From Chitinimonas koreensis (lineage in GTDB: Bacteria > Pseudomonadota > Gammaproteobacteria > Burkholderiales > Chitinimonadaceae): a stretch of 64,000 bases of DNA. The stretch covers positions 1,761,001 to 1,825,000 of the forward strand of contig NZ_CP060704.1 of NCBI RefSeq assembly GCF_014353015.1, read 5' to 3'. The translations under genes were made by a program, and so were the position numbers. Positions 26,638 to 35,866 of the stretch are shown in pieces. Each line of letters opens with the position of its first letter. Position 1 is the stretch's first letter. Under the pieces are notes generated by a model. It was not told the origin of the DNA, ran no database searches, and was given only the letters and a program-made list of their open reading frames with translations.

Positions 26638-28251
26638 ATGACCCTGCGTACCAAATTCATCGCCCTCGTCACCTTGCTGCTGCTGTTGATGCTGGCGCTG
26701 GGCATCAACAGCATGGCCGGCCTGGCCGAGACCAACGCGCGCTTCGCCGACGCCTACCACGACCGCATGGTGCCGCTGACCCAGCTCAAGGTCGTGGCCG
26801 ACATGTACGCCGTCAACGTGGTCGACACCACCCACAAAGCCAATCACCGGACGCTGCAACCGGGCCAGGCGCTGGAGCTGGTGCGCGAGGCCAAGGTCCG
26901 CATCGACCAGGAGTGGGCGGCCTACAGCGCGACCGAACTGACCGAGGAGGAGAAGGAGCTGGTGGCCGAGGCCAACGCCGCGCGGCAGAAGGCCGACGCG
27001 GCGATCGGGCAGCTCGAGGCGCTGCTGCAGGGCCAGGACGCCGCGGCCCTCGACGGTTTCGCCCGCAGCCAGCTGTATGCGGCGATCGACCCGGTCTCGG
27101 CGGTGGTGTCCAAGCTGGCGGCGCTGCAGCTGCGCGAGGCGACCCGCCAGTTCGAGGCGTCCCAGGCCGGCTATGGCCGGCTGCGCGCCTTCACCATCGG
27201 TTCCCTGCTGGTGGCGTTGCTGCTGGCGGCCGGGGTGTCGTACTGGGTGCTGCAGGGCATGTCGCGCAAGATCGGCGCGCTCAACGCCGTGATCGGCCGT
27301 GCGCGCGACCAGAACGATCTCACCTGCCGGGTGCAGGTCGACGGGCGCGACGAGATCGGCAGCATCGCGCAGGCCTACAACCGGCTGGCCGAGAACATGC
27401 AGGGCCTGGTCCAGGCCGCGGCCCGGGCGGTGGAGGAGGTCCGCGCCGAATCGAGCCAGCTGGCGGTGGCGGCCAACCAGGTGGCGGCTTCGACCCTGGT
27501 GGGCGCCGAGTCCACCAACTCGATGGCGGCGGCGGTGGAGCAGGTGACGGTCAGCATCGCCCACGTGGCCGACGGCGCCCAGGACGCCAACCAGCTCGGC
27601 GTCAGCACCCAGCAGCAGGCCCAGGCCGGCGCCGAGCAGATCCGCGCCACCATGGCCCGGATCGCGGCGATCGACGAGGCGGTCAACCTGGCGGCCGGGC
27701 GGGTCTCCACGCTGGGGCAGGACGCGGGCCGCATCAGCTCGGTGGTCGGGGTGATCAAGGACGTGGCCGAGCAGACCAATCTGCTGGCGCTGAACGCCGC
27801 CATCGAGGCGGCCCGGGCCGGCGAGCAGGGGCGCGGCTTCGCCGTGGTGGCCGACGAGGTGCGCAAGCTGGCCGAGCGCACCGCCCGCGCCACCGTCGAC
27901 ATCCAGGCCATGGCGGTGCAGATCGGCCAGAACAGCCAGCACGCGGTGGCGGCCATGCAGGACACCGTGACGCGCGCGCGCGAATGCACCGAGATGGCCG
28001 GCGAGGCCGGCCGCTGCATCGAGGCCATCACCCGGCATGCCAACGACGAGGCGCTGGCGATCGCCAATATCTCGTCCGCCCTGCAGGAGCACAAGTCGGG
28101 CACCCAGCTGATCGCCCAGCAGGTCGAGCGGGTCGCCCAGACCACCGAGGAGAACACCGCCGCGATCGGTGCGATCACCGAGACGGCGTCGATTCTGGAA
28201 CAGCTCACCGGGCGCCTGCATCGCGACATCAACCGCTTTCAATACCGCTAA
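26638..28251 (+). CDS. Methyl-accepting chemotaxis protein, four-helix-bundle sensor
   Basis: A 537-aa chemoreceptor with TM1 about 7-25, a periplasmic helical domain (about 26-185) of the 4HB_MCP kind, TM2 about 189-210, HAMP, and a signalling domain with EQTNLLALNAAIEAARAGEQ. The ATG at 26638 is chosen; an in-frame TTG at 26617 would add seven residues. No CheR docking pentapeptide (it ends RFQYR). It leads a signalling cluster with cheC, a GGDEF-like gene and a related receptor at 30088, with which it shares MVPLTQLK/VVPLRDLK and YAVN-VDT sequence near the N-terminus. Confidence 0.9.
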   Translation: MTLRTKFIALVTLLLLLMLALGINSMAGLAETNARFADAYHDRMVPLTQLKVVADMYAVNVVDTTHKANHRTLQPGQALELVREAKVRIDQEWAAYSATELTEEEKELVAEANAARQKADAAIGQLEALLQGQDAAALDGFARSQLYAAIDPVSAVVSKLAALQLREATRQFEASQAGYGRLRAFTIGSLLVALLLAAGVSYWVLQGMSRKIGALNAVIGRARDQNDLTCRVQVDGRDEIGSIAQAYNRLAENMQGLVQAAARAVEEVRAESSQLAVAANQVAASTLVGAESTNSMAAAVEQVTVSIAHVADGAQDANQLGVSTQQQAQAGAEQIRATMARIAAIDEAVNLAAGRVSTLGQDAGRISSVVGVIKDVAEQTNLLALNAAIEAARAGEQGRGFAVVADEVRKLAERTARATVDIQAMAVQIGQNSQHAVAAMQDTVTRARECTEMAGEAGRCIEAITRHANDEALAIANISSALQEHKSGTQLIAQQVERVAQTTEENTAAIGAITETASILEQLTGRLHRDINRFQYR

Positions 28252-28481
28252 GCTGGAAGCGGCGGTCCGCCGGGCCGCCGTGCGCATCCCGCGGATGCCG
28301 ACCGTTCCAGACCCTCATCCCGGCGTGCGCCGCCAGCCGCCAACGAACAGGTACCGATGCCTCTCACCCTGACGACCGTCGTTCCTGCTCCGCAACCGTC
28401 GACGCGGAGCCGCCCGGCCCGGTCGGGCGGGCCGGTTCCTGCCGCCGCCTGCCGCTTCCCCGCATCGATCCGATCCTTCCC

Positions 28482-29096
28482 ATGTTCGCGCTGAGCCCGC
28501 TGCAACGAGATGCCCTGTGCGAGATCTTCAATATCGGGGTCGGCCAGGCCGCCAGCCTGATGAGCGACATGCTGGACGAGGAGATCCTGCTGTCGGTGCC
28601 GCAGCTGGCCTTCCTCGACATGGCGGCCGCCACGGCCGGCCTGGGCGCGCTCGGCCCGCGCATGTGCAGCGTGCGGCAGCCGTTCGAGGGCCCGTTCAGC
28701 GGCGACGCGGTGCTGGTGTTCCCCGAGGACAAGAGCATCGACATCGTCCGGCGCATGCTCAGCAAGGCCGTGCCGCTGGCTCACTTCACCGAGCTGGAGC
28801 AGGACGCGCTGACCGAGGTCGGCAACATCATCCTCAATGCCTGCATCGCCACCCTGGCCGACGTGTTCCAGCTGAGCTTCGACTGCGGCCTGCCCTACCT
28901 CGAGGTGGGCAGCAGCCGGCAGGCGCTGGGCGCCGCTCCGCTGGGCCACATGGTCCTGCTCCTGCATATCGACTTCGAACTGGCGCACTGCCAGGTCGAC
29001 GGATTCGTGGTCTTCGTCCTCAACACCACCTCGCTGGACCGCCTGCGCCAGGCGGTCGACCGCTTCCTCGGCGAATTGCCGTCCTTGCCGCGCTGA
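28482..29096 (+). CDS. cheC: CheC-type chemotaxis phosphatase
   Basis: A 204-aa CheY-P phosphatase-like protein. Two active-site motifs D-x3-E-x2-N-x22-P are intact: one starts at DALCEIFN near residue 10, the other at DALTEVGN near 109. This is the CheC signature rather than CheX, which has one. CheC activity is known to be stimulated by CheD, and a cheD is present at 10627. It lies between two chemoreceptor genes. A CheC in an otherwise CheZ-containing betaproteobacterium is uncommon. Confidence 0.82.
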   Translation: MFALSPLQRDALCEIFNIGVGQAASLMSDMLDEEILLSVPQLAFLDMAAATAGLGALGPRMCSVRQPFEGPFSGDAVLVFPEDKSIDIVRRMLSKAVPLAHFTELEQDALTEVGNIILNACIATLADVFQLSFDCGLPYLEVGSSRQALGAAPLGHMVLLLHIDFELAHCQVDGFVVFVLNTTSLDRLRQAVDRFLGELPSLPR

Positions 29097-29101
29097 TCGC
29101 C

Positions 29102-30064
29102 ATGCTCGCCGAACCTGCCCTCCTGCTGACCGCCCTGCTCGACAAACTCGGTACCGGCGTCTTCGTGCTGGATGCCGACCAGACCATCGTGCTGTGGAAC
29201 CGCTGGCTGGAGGTGGCCTCGGAGCATCGCGCCGAGTCGGTGGTCGGGCGGCGCCTGACCGAGGTCTTCCCCACCCTGGCCGGCACCCGCCTGGTCGGCG
29301 CCATCGAAGCGGTGCTGCAGCGCGGCCTGCCGGCGGTGCTGTCGCCCGCGCTCAATCCCGCCCCGCTCGACCTGCGCCGGCCGAGCTTCAAGGACAAGGC
29401 GCGGATACGCATGCAGCAGAGCATCCTGCTGGCGCCGATCCGCGCGGGCGGGCGGCTGTATTGCCTGGGCCAGGTGCAGGACGTGACGGCGGCGGTGCAG
29501 AAGGAAGACCTGCTGCGCGAGCAGGCGGAGGAGCTGCGCCGGCTGGCCTACCTGGACGCGCTGACCGGCATCGCCAACCGGCGCCAGTTCGACGAGGCCC
29601 TGCACGAGGAATGGCAGCAGGCCGCCCGGCACGGCGCCGGCCTCGGCCTCTTGATGGTCAGCGCCGACGATTTCCGCCGCTACAACGCCTTGTTCGGCCA
29701 TCTGCGCGCCGACCAGGGCCTGCGCCTGCTGGCCGACTGCCTGGCCCGGCAGTTGCCCGGCCTGGCCGACCTGCTGGCGCGCTTCGACGGCAAGCAGTTC
29801 GTGCTGCTGCTGCCCCAGGCCGACCAGGCCGGCTGCCAGGCCCTGGCCGACCGGCTGCTGGCGGCGGTGCGGGCGCTGGCGCTGCCGTTCCCGGACGCGC
29901 GCCACGGCGTGCTCAGCGTCAGCATCGGCGTGGCCTGCCTGCGGCCGACGGCGGACGGCGATGCGGACCGGTTGCTGCTGCTGGCGGAACGCGGCCTGCT
30001 GCTGGCCAGGCAGCGCGGCAAGGATCAATGGGCCAGCGAGACGAGCGGCGGCGTGGACCGCTAG
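29102..30064 (+). CDS. PAS-like protein with degenerate GGDEF domain
   Basis: A 320-aa protein. A PAS-type sensor (about 10-140, GVFVLDADQTIVLWN) precedes a GGDEF fold (about 150-310). The active site reads FDGKQF in place of GG(D/E)EF, and the metal-binding position in the first strand reads VSADDF, so cyclase activity is unlikely. It may be a c-di-GMP or GTP-binding sensor, or a scaffold. It starts 5 nt after cheC and ends 24 nt before the second receptor gene, so it probably belongs to the same operon. Confidence 0.78.
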   Translation: MLAEPALLLTALLDKLGTGVFVLDADQTIVLWNRWLEVASEHRAESVVGRRLTEVFPTLAGTRLVGAIEAVLQRGLPAVLSPALNPAPLDLRRPSFKDKARIRMQQSILLAPIRAGGRLYCLGQVQDVTAAVQKEDLLREQAEELRRLAYLDALTGIANRRQFDEALHEEWQQAARHGAGLGLLMVSADDFRRYNALFGHLRADQGLRLLADCLARQLPGLADLLARFDGKQFVLLLPQADQAGCQALADRLLAAVRALALPFPDARHGVLSVSIGVACLRPTADGDADRLLLLAERGLLLARQRGKDQWASETSGGVDR

Positions 30065-30087
30065 CCCGTCCAACCAGGGAGGAAACG

Positions 30088-31632
30088 ATGCTGGAAAACA
30101 TGCGCGTAGCGAGCCGTCTGGGCTGGCTGGCCGGCGGCCTGACCGCCTTGATCATGCTGGTGGGCGGGCTGGGCATCCAGGGCATGCACGATGCCTACGC
30201 GGGCATGCGCAGTGTCTATCTCGACCGGGTGGTGCCGCTGCGCGATCTCAAGCGGATCGCCGACCTCTACGCGGTCAACATCGTCGATACCGCGCACAAG
30301 GTCCGCAACGGCAGGCTGGCCTGGGCCGAGGCGCTGGCCAACGTCCGCGAGGCCCAGCGGGGGATCGCCGCCGGCTGGCAGGCCTACCGCAGCACCGGCA
30401 TGAGCGGCGAGGAGAGCCGGCTGATCGCCGAGATCACGCCGCTGCTGGAACAGGCCGACGCCGAGGTCGTCCGGCTGGAGGGCATCCTGCGCAGCAGCGA
30501 CGGCGCCGGCCTCGACGATTTCGTGCTGAACCGGCTGTACCAGCGCATCGACCCGGTCTCGGCCCGCTTCATCCGGCTGACCGACCTGCAGCTGCACATG
30601 GCCGAGCAGGAATACCGGCGCGCGGCCGGCCGCTACGACCGGACGCTGCTGATCAATTCCAGCGCGATGGCGGCCAGCGTGCTGATCGCCCTGCTGCTGG
30701 GCGGCTTGATCGCCCGCAGCCTGCTGCGCCAGCTCGGCGGCGAGCCGGCCAGCGCGGCGAAGCTCCTGCAGGCGGTGGCGCACGGCGACCTGACGGTGCA
30801 GCCCCGGCTGCGTCCCGGCGACCGCAGCAGCATGCTGTACTCGCTGCAGCAGATGCTGGTCCGGCTGACGACGGTGATCGGCGACATCCACGAGACCGCC
30901 AACGTGCTGGCCGCGGCCTCGGAGGAAGTGGCCGAGTCGGCCCAGTCGCTGGCCCAGAGCGCCAGCGAGCAGGCCGCCAGCGTGGAGGAGACCAGCGCCG
31001 CGGTGGACCAGATCCATGCCGCCGTGCAGCAGAACGCCGAACACGCGCAGGCCTCGGACGAAATCGCCCAGGCCGGCCTGGCCGGCGTCGACGAAGGCGG
31101 CCAGGCGGTGCACCGGGCCAATGCGGCGATGCAGGACATCGCCGGCAAGATCGCGCTGATCGACGACATCGCGCACCGGACCAATCTGCTGGCGCTCAAC
31201 GCCACCATCGAAGCCGCCCGCGCCGGCGCCGCCGGCCGCGGCTTCGCGGTGGTTGCCGGCGAGGTGCGCAAGCTGGCCGAGCGCTCGCAGCATTCGGCCC
31301 GCCAGGTCGGCACCGCCGCCAGCCAGGGCATGGCGATGGCCGAGGTGGCCGGCCGGCGCTTCGAGCAGATGCGCCCCGGCATCTACCAGACCGCCAGCCT
31401 GCTCGGCCAGATCAACCTGGCCTCGCGCGAGCAGTCGGCCGGCCTGGGCCAGATCAGCGGCGCCATCAACCAGATGGCCCAGCTGACCCACGTCAACGCG
31501 GCGTCGGCCGAGAACCTGTCGTCGACCGCCGAGCGGATGAGCGCGCAGGCGATGCAGTTGCGCGACCTGGTGGCGTATTTCCGGCTCGAGGTGCTGGAGG
31601 CCGGCGGTCTGCGGGTGTCGCCGGCCCGGTAG
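30088..31632 (+). CDS. Methyl-accepting chemotaxis protein
   Basis: A 514-aa chemoreceptor with GGAGG 6 nt before the start. TM1 is about 12-31, the sensor is a helical domain related to that of the receptor at 26638, TM2 is about 191-211, then HAMP and a signalling domain with HRTNLLALNATIEAARAG. It ends GGLRVSPAR without a docking pentapeptide. Probably the last gene of the mcp-cheC-GGDEF-mcp operon. Ligand unknown; location next to amino-sugar genes allows, but does not show, a chitin-related signal. Confidence 0.9.
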   Translation: MLENMRVASRLGWLAGGLTALIMLVGGLGIQGMHDAYAGMRSVYLDRVVPLRDLKRIADLYAVNIVDTAHKVRNGRLAWAEALANVREAQRGIAAGWQAYRSTGMSGEESRLIAEITPLLEQADAEVVRLEGILRSSDGAGLDDFVLNRLYQRIDPVSARFIRLTDLQLHMAEQEYRRAAGRYDRTLLINSSAMAASVLIALLLGGLIARSLLRQLGGEPASAAKLLQAVAHGDLTVQPRLRPGDRSSMLYSLQQMLVRLTTVIGDIHETANVLAAASEEVAESAQSLAQSASEQAASVEETSAAVDQIHAAVQQNAEHAQASDEIAQAGLAGVDEGGQAVHRANAAMQDIAGKIALIDDIAHRTNLLALNATIEAARAGAAGRGFAVVAGEVRKLAERSQHSARQVGTAASQGMAMAEVAGRRFEQMRPGIYQTASLLGQINLASREQSAGLGQISGAINQMAQLTHVNAASAENLSSTAERMSAQAMQLRDLVAYFRLEVLEAGGLRVSPAR

Positions 31633-31652
31633 CGGCCCCGGCCGATGCCGCC

Positions 31653-32849
31653 CTACAGCTGCAGCCGCAAGCCGGTCCGCGCCAGCCGCGACACCAGCCA
31701 GACCACCAGCGCCGCATAGGCCATCGCCCAGGCGATGCCGAGCGCGCCGTAGCGCAGCGGCGCCGGGATGGCCAGGCCGGCCAGCGCCAGCGCGGCCTCG
31801 ATCACGAAGGGCAGCAGGTAGGTGAGCAGCGGGTGGCTGGCCGCCGGCTCGACCCAGCGGATCCAGCCGGTGGCCTGGCGCAGGTCGACCAGCAGGTGGA
31901 GCGCGCCGAAGACCAGCACCGCGATGGCGGCGCTGATGAGGCACCAGCTCGGCGTGGCGTAGATCTTGGAGATGCCGAACCACGGCCGCAGCAGCCAGCC
32001 GGCCGCCAGCAGCGCGGCGGCGAAGGCGGCGGCTTCGGCCAGCCGGCGGCGGCTATCCGCCGGACGACCGGTGTCGAAGAAGATCAGCGTGCAGACCACG
32101 CCGCACAGCACGATCGAGCCGTGCGCGGCATGGTCGGGCTGGGCCAGCAGCCATTGCAGCGCCGGCGGCAGGCCGTCGATGCGGTTGGCCGACCAATAGG
32201 CCACGCAGGCGGCGATCAGGCCGATCAGCACGGCGACGCGGCCGCGGGCGAGCTGGTAGAGCAGCGCGGCGATCAGGTAGGACCAGCCGATCAGGCCGAG
32301 GATGCCCCACCACTGCGGCGTCATCCAGCCGCCGCCTTGTGGGCCGCCGCGGTAGAGCAGGGCCAGCAGCACGATCAGGCCGATGCCGGCCAGCCGCAGC
32401 GCCTGGCGCAGCGTGGCCGAAGCGAACGGCAGCGTGCCCCAGACCAGCAGCACGGCGGCGTAGAACAGCAGCGACCACAGCGCGATCGGGAGCGCCATCG
32501 CCGCGGCGTCGAAGCCTTCCTCGGCGTTGACCATGAAGAAGCCCAGCACGATCAGCGCGAAGGCGCGCGCGGCGATGTGGCGGTTCAGCCGCCAGGCGTC
32601 GTCGCCGCGGCGCAGCCGGCCGGCGATGGCGAACGGGATCGACATGCCGACGATGAACAGGAAGCAGGGGAAGACCACGTCGGGGAAGCTCATCGCGTCG
32701 GCGTCGGCCGGCATGTGCTTGAGCCAGGCCGGGATGCCGCCGACCGGGCCGAGCTCGTTGACGAAGATCATCACCAGGAAGGTGAGGCCGCGGAAGGCGT
32801 CGATGGACAGGCTGCGGCCGGCGGCGGGCGGGGTGAAGTGGGGTTGCAT
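31653..32849 (-). CDS. nagX: NagX-like membrane acyltransferase (DUF5009/HGSNAT family)
   Basis: A 398-aa polytopic membrane protein with about ten to eleven spans. It begins with the family signature SLSIDAFRGLTFLVMIFVNE and FPDVVFPCFLFIVGMSIPFA. Homologues called NagX occur in bacterial N-acetylglucosamine regulons and relate to lysosomal heparan-alpha-glucosaminide N-acetyltransferase. Here it is downstream of a TonB receptor, a GH8 enzyme and a GH18-type regulator, all consistent with amino-sugar uptake. The NagX name rests on family likeness; the acetyltransferase role is inference. Confidence 0.78.
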   Translation of the reverse strand: MQPHFTPPAAGRSLSIDAFRGLTFLVMIFVNELGPVGGIPAWLKHMPADADAMSFPDVVFPCFLFIVGMSIPFAIAGRLRRGDDAWRLNRHIAARAFALIVLGFFMVNAEEGFDAAAMALPIALWSLLFYAAVLLVWGTLPFASATLRQALRLAGIGLIVLLALLYRGGPQGGGWMTPQWWGILGLIGWSYLIAALLYQLARGRVAVLIGLIAACVAYWSANRIDGLPPALQWLLAQPDHAAHGSIVLCGVVCTLIFFDTGRPADSRRRLAEAAAFAAALLAAGWLLRPWFGISKIYATPSWCLISAAIAVLVFGALHLLVDLRQATGWIRWVEPAASHPLLTYLLPFVIEAALALAGLAIPAPLRYGALGIAWAMAYAALVVWLVSRLARTGLRLQL

Positions 32850-32897
32850 TGCGGTGGATCCGGAGTGGTGGCGGGTGCGATCGGTAGGCGGGAGTCT

Positions 32898-32967
32898 GTA
32901 GGAGCGGCTTCAGCCGCGAATGGCCGTCGGCGAACCGGCCACCATTCGCGGCTGAAGCCGCTCCTAC
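32898..32967. repeat. REP-type inverted pair, copy 3
   Basis: Both arms (core GGAGCGGCTTCAGCCGCG) are complete. It lies between nagX and the TonB-dependent receptor gene and is followed by CTCCTACATCG/TTCCTACC half-repeats that look like decayed ends. Confidence 0.85.
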
Positions 32968-33024
32968 ATCGCTCCTACATCGTTCCTACCTGGTGCCTGC
33001 GTGGTACGGGCGTCGGCGCGGCGC

Positions 33025-35781
33025 TCACAGCGAGGCGCGCAGGCCGAGGAAGTACTGCCGCCCGTTGCTGTAGAAGGCGCGCGGCTGGTCGCGGTTGTCG
33101 CCGTAGTACTTGAGCGTCGGGTTGTTGAGGTTGAGCGCGTCGAAGGTCAGCGTGAAATGGTCGTTCAGCTTGTAGTTGAGCGAGGCCGCCAGGTTGCCGA
33201 CGCCGGCGGCGTACTGAGTGGAGGCCCGGTCCAGCCCGACCAGGAAGGCCGAGCGCCAGGTGTAGGCCAGCCGCGCGCTGAAGGCCTCGTTCTCGTAGTA
33301 GCTCTCGAGGTTCCAGGTGTCGCGCGAGGAGCCGACCAGGCCGCCGCCCTGCGCATCCTTGCCGTCGGTATAGGTGTAGTTGGCCGACAGCCCGAAGCCG
33401 CCCGGCAAAGGCTGCTGCCAGCCGAGTTCGAAGCCCTGGTTGCGCGCGGCGACGTTGACCGGCGAGGTGATCGCATAGGCCTCGATCGCGTTGTGGTTGC
33501 TGCTGTTGGCCAGCATCCGGGTCGAGGTGCCGTAGCTCACGTAGGACGACAGGTCCATGTAGAACAGGCCGAGCGACAGCATGGCCTTGGGCGCGAAATA
33601 CCACTCGAGCGAGGCGTCGTAGTTGGTCGAGCGCACCGGGTCGAGACCGGCATTGCCGCCGGTGCCCGAGTGGGTCAGGTTGTCGATGCTGGTGATCGCG
33701 CCGGCCAGCGAGCTGTAGTCGACCCGGGTCATGGTCCGCGCCACCGCCAGCCGGCCGACCAGCGTGGGCGACAGCTCGAAGCGGAAGTTGCCGCTCGGCA
33801 GCGCGTCGAGGTATTCGCGCGCCTCGACCGTCGGCGTGAAATCGCCGAAGTTGGGCGAGGACACCGGGGCGGGGCCGCCGGGCATGTTGTATTGCACCTT
33901 CTGCCGCGTCTGCACCAGCCGCAGGCCGACGTTGCCGCGCCAGTCCTCGCCGGCCAGGTCGACCATCGCATAGGCCGCCGCGGTCTTCTCGCGCACGCTG
34001 AACTGGCCGGGCCAGTAGCTCTCGGTGCGGCTGGCGTTGGCGCGCACATAGGCCTCGACCGCGTCGGGCCCGATCAGCCACAGGTCGCGCAGGAGGCCGG
34101 CGCCGCCGAAATCGCGGCCGTAGTCGGCCGGGTAGCGGCCGCCGTCCCAGGCGATCTCGCCGTGGCAGGCGGTCGGATCGTCGGGCGCGACGCCCCAGCC
34201 GCAGCCGCCGTTCTGCGGGTAATGCAGCTGGCGCTCGTGGTCGGCGTAGCGCAGGCCGAAGCGGGCCGCTTCCCAGATGCCGTCGTCGAGCTTGAGATCG
34301 GCGTCGAGATGGCCGTAGCGCTCCTGGTCGACCGCCTTGACGGTCGCGTACCACACGCCGAGCAGGCTCGAGGCGCGCTGGTCGGCCGGGTCGGCGCCGG
34401 GGAAGCCGATCCGCGTGGGCGAGGACAGGCCGTCCATGGCATAGCTCAGGCCCGAGGCCGGCAGCAGCGATTCGTAACCGAGGTCGCCCGGCGTCGAGCC
34501 GAGGCCGCGGGTGGTACCGAGCTTGCCGCCGAGGGTGAGCCGGTCGCTCGCCTTGTACTTGCCGTTGAAGTCGGCGTACCAGGTTTCGGAGGCGGCGCCG
34601 GGCCGGTACATGCTGTCGGCGAAGCCGGCCGGCAGGTCGGCGGTGGCCGGGAACTCGGCCGCCACCAGCGTGCCGTTGCGCACCGTATAGCGGTGCGGCG
34701 CGATGCCGGCGTCGATGAACTGCTGCGGCGCGGCCAGGTAGCTGTGGTCGTAGTTGGTGGCCGACATGTGCGAGTAGAAGCCGTTGAAATCGAGCGTCAG
34801 GCCGGCGAAGGGCTTCAGTTCCAGGTCGACCACGCCGCCCTGGCGCACGCGCTTCTGGGTGAAGAGGTTCGAGTTGATCAGCTGCGGATAGAGCACGTCG
34901 GCGAGGTCCGGGTGGGCCGCCACCAGCGGGTTGGGAATCTGCCGGCCGGGGTTGTCCGGGTCGTCGACCATGGCGTGGATGCGGTCGTAGCCGAGGAATT
35001 CCTGCGCATCGCGGCGCTCGTGGCGGGTCTCGGAGAACAGCTGGACCAGGATGCCGAGATCCTTGGCCTCGCTGCGCCAGTTGAACAGCGCGTTGAGCTG
35101 CGGATCGCTCTTCTTCGGCAGCGTCGAATGGATCGCCTGCAAGGACACTTCGGCGGTGAACGGCTTGGCGAAGCCCAGCGGCCGCCGCGTCTCGATGTCG
35201 ACCGCGCCCGAGACGCCGCCCTCGACCAGGTCGGCGGTCTGGCTCTTGTGCACCTTGATGCGGCCGACGATCTCGGACGGCAGCAGCGCGTAGCTGACGC
35301 TGCGGCCCATCGCCTCGGTCTGGCTCAGCACGAACCAGTCGCCGGTGCCGACGCTGTGGCCGTTGATCAGCGTCTGGGTCAGGCTCGGGCTGGTGCCGCG
35401 GATGCTGACGCGGTCGTTCTCGGAGAAGCCGCCTTCGCCGCCGGCCATCGAGCTGATGTTGACGCCGGGCACGCGCTGGATCGCGTCGGCCACGTTCTTG
35501 TCCGGCAGCTTGCCCAGGTCCTCGGCGGTGATGACCTCGAGCACCGAGCCGGCATTGCGCTTCTGGTTCAGCGACTGCTCGCGCGAGGCGCGGATGCCGG
35601 TGACGACGATGCTGGTCCCCTCGGCCGCTTGTGCGGCCTTGGGCGGGCTGGCGGCGTCGGTATCGGCGGGCCTGGCCTTGGCCGGCGGGGCGGCGGGCGG
35701 CTCTTCGGCCCGGCCGGGCAGGGCGGCGCTCATCAGGGCCAGTGCGACGGCCGCGGCGATCGGGGTCGGTTGAATCCTCAC
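33025..35781 (-). CDS. TonB-dependent outer membrane receptor, carbohydrate-type
   Basis: A 918-aa receptor from a GTG start at 35781 with AAGGAAA 5 nt upstream. A signal peptide (to about residue 26) is followed by the plug with VVTGIRASREQSLNQKRN, ITAEDLGKLPDKNVADAIQR and VSIRGT, then a beta-barrel ending with the C-terminal aromatic pattern YFLGLRASL. The plug sequence is that of the CUT-type receptors often found in sugar-uptake loci. In context it likely imports chitin or chitosan oligosaccharides. Siderophore uptake is less likely given the neighbours. Confidence 0.88.
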   Translation of the reverse strand: MRIQPTPIAAAVALALMSAALPGRAEEPPAAPPAKARPADTDAASPPKAAQAAEGTSIVVTGIRASREQSLNQKRNAGSVLEVITAEDLGKLPDKNVADAIQRVPGVNISSMAGGEGGFSENDRVSIRGTSPSLTQTLINGHSVGTGDWFVLSQTEAMGRSVSYALLPSEIVGRIKVHKSQTADLVEGGVSGAVDIETRRPLGFAKPFTAEVSLQAIHSTLPKKSDPQLNALFNWRSEAKDLGILVQLFSETRHERRDAQEFLGYDRIHAMVDDPDNPGRQIPNPLVAAHPDLADVLYPQLINSNLFTQKRVRQGGVVDLELKPFAGLTLDFNGFYSHMSATNYDHSYLAAPQQFIDAGIAPHRYTVRNGTLVAAEFPATADLPAGFADSMYRPGAASETWYADFNGKYKASDRLTLGGKLGTTRGLGSTPGDLGYESLLPASGLSYAMDGLSSPTRIGFPGADPADQRASSLLGVWYATVKAVDQERYGHLDADLKLDDGIWEAARFGLRYADHERQLHYPQNGGCGWGVAPDDPTACHGEIAWDGGRYPADYGRDFGGAGLLRDLWLIGPDAVEAYVRANASRTESYWPGQFSVREKTAAAYAMVDLAGEDWRGNVGLRLVQTRQKVQYNMPGGPAPVSSPNFGDFTPTVEAREYLDALPSGNFRFELSPTLVGRLAVARTMTRVDYSSLAGAITSIDNLTHSGTGGNAGLDPVRSTNYDASLEWYFAPKAMLSLGLFYMDLSSYVSYGTSTRMLANSSNHNAIEAYAITSPVNVAARNQGFELGWQQPLPGGFGLSANYTYTDGKDAQGGGLVGSSRDTWNLESYYENEAFSARLAYTWRSAFLVGLDRASTQYAAGVGNLAASLNYKLNDHFTLTFDALNLNNPTLKYYGDNRDQPRAFYSNGRQYFLGLRASL

Positions 35782-35866
35782 ATCGTTTCCTTGTCGTGTG
35801 ATGGTCGGGCGGTCCGGATCGCCCACGCCGCCGCCTCGCGGCGCGGCATGGGCGGGACGGCGCGGC

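Noticed and set aside
29961..33113. A 1050-codon plus-strand open frame
   Set aside because: It overlaps the chemoreceptor gene in another frame and the nagX gene in antisense, with no coding features of its own.
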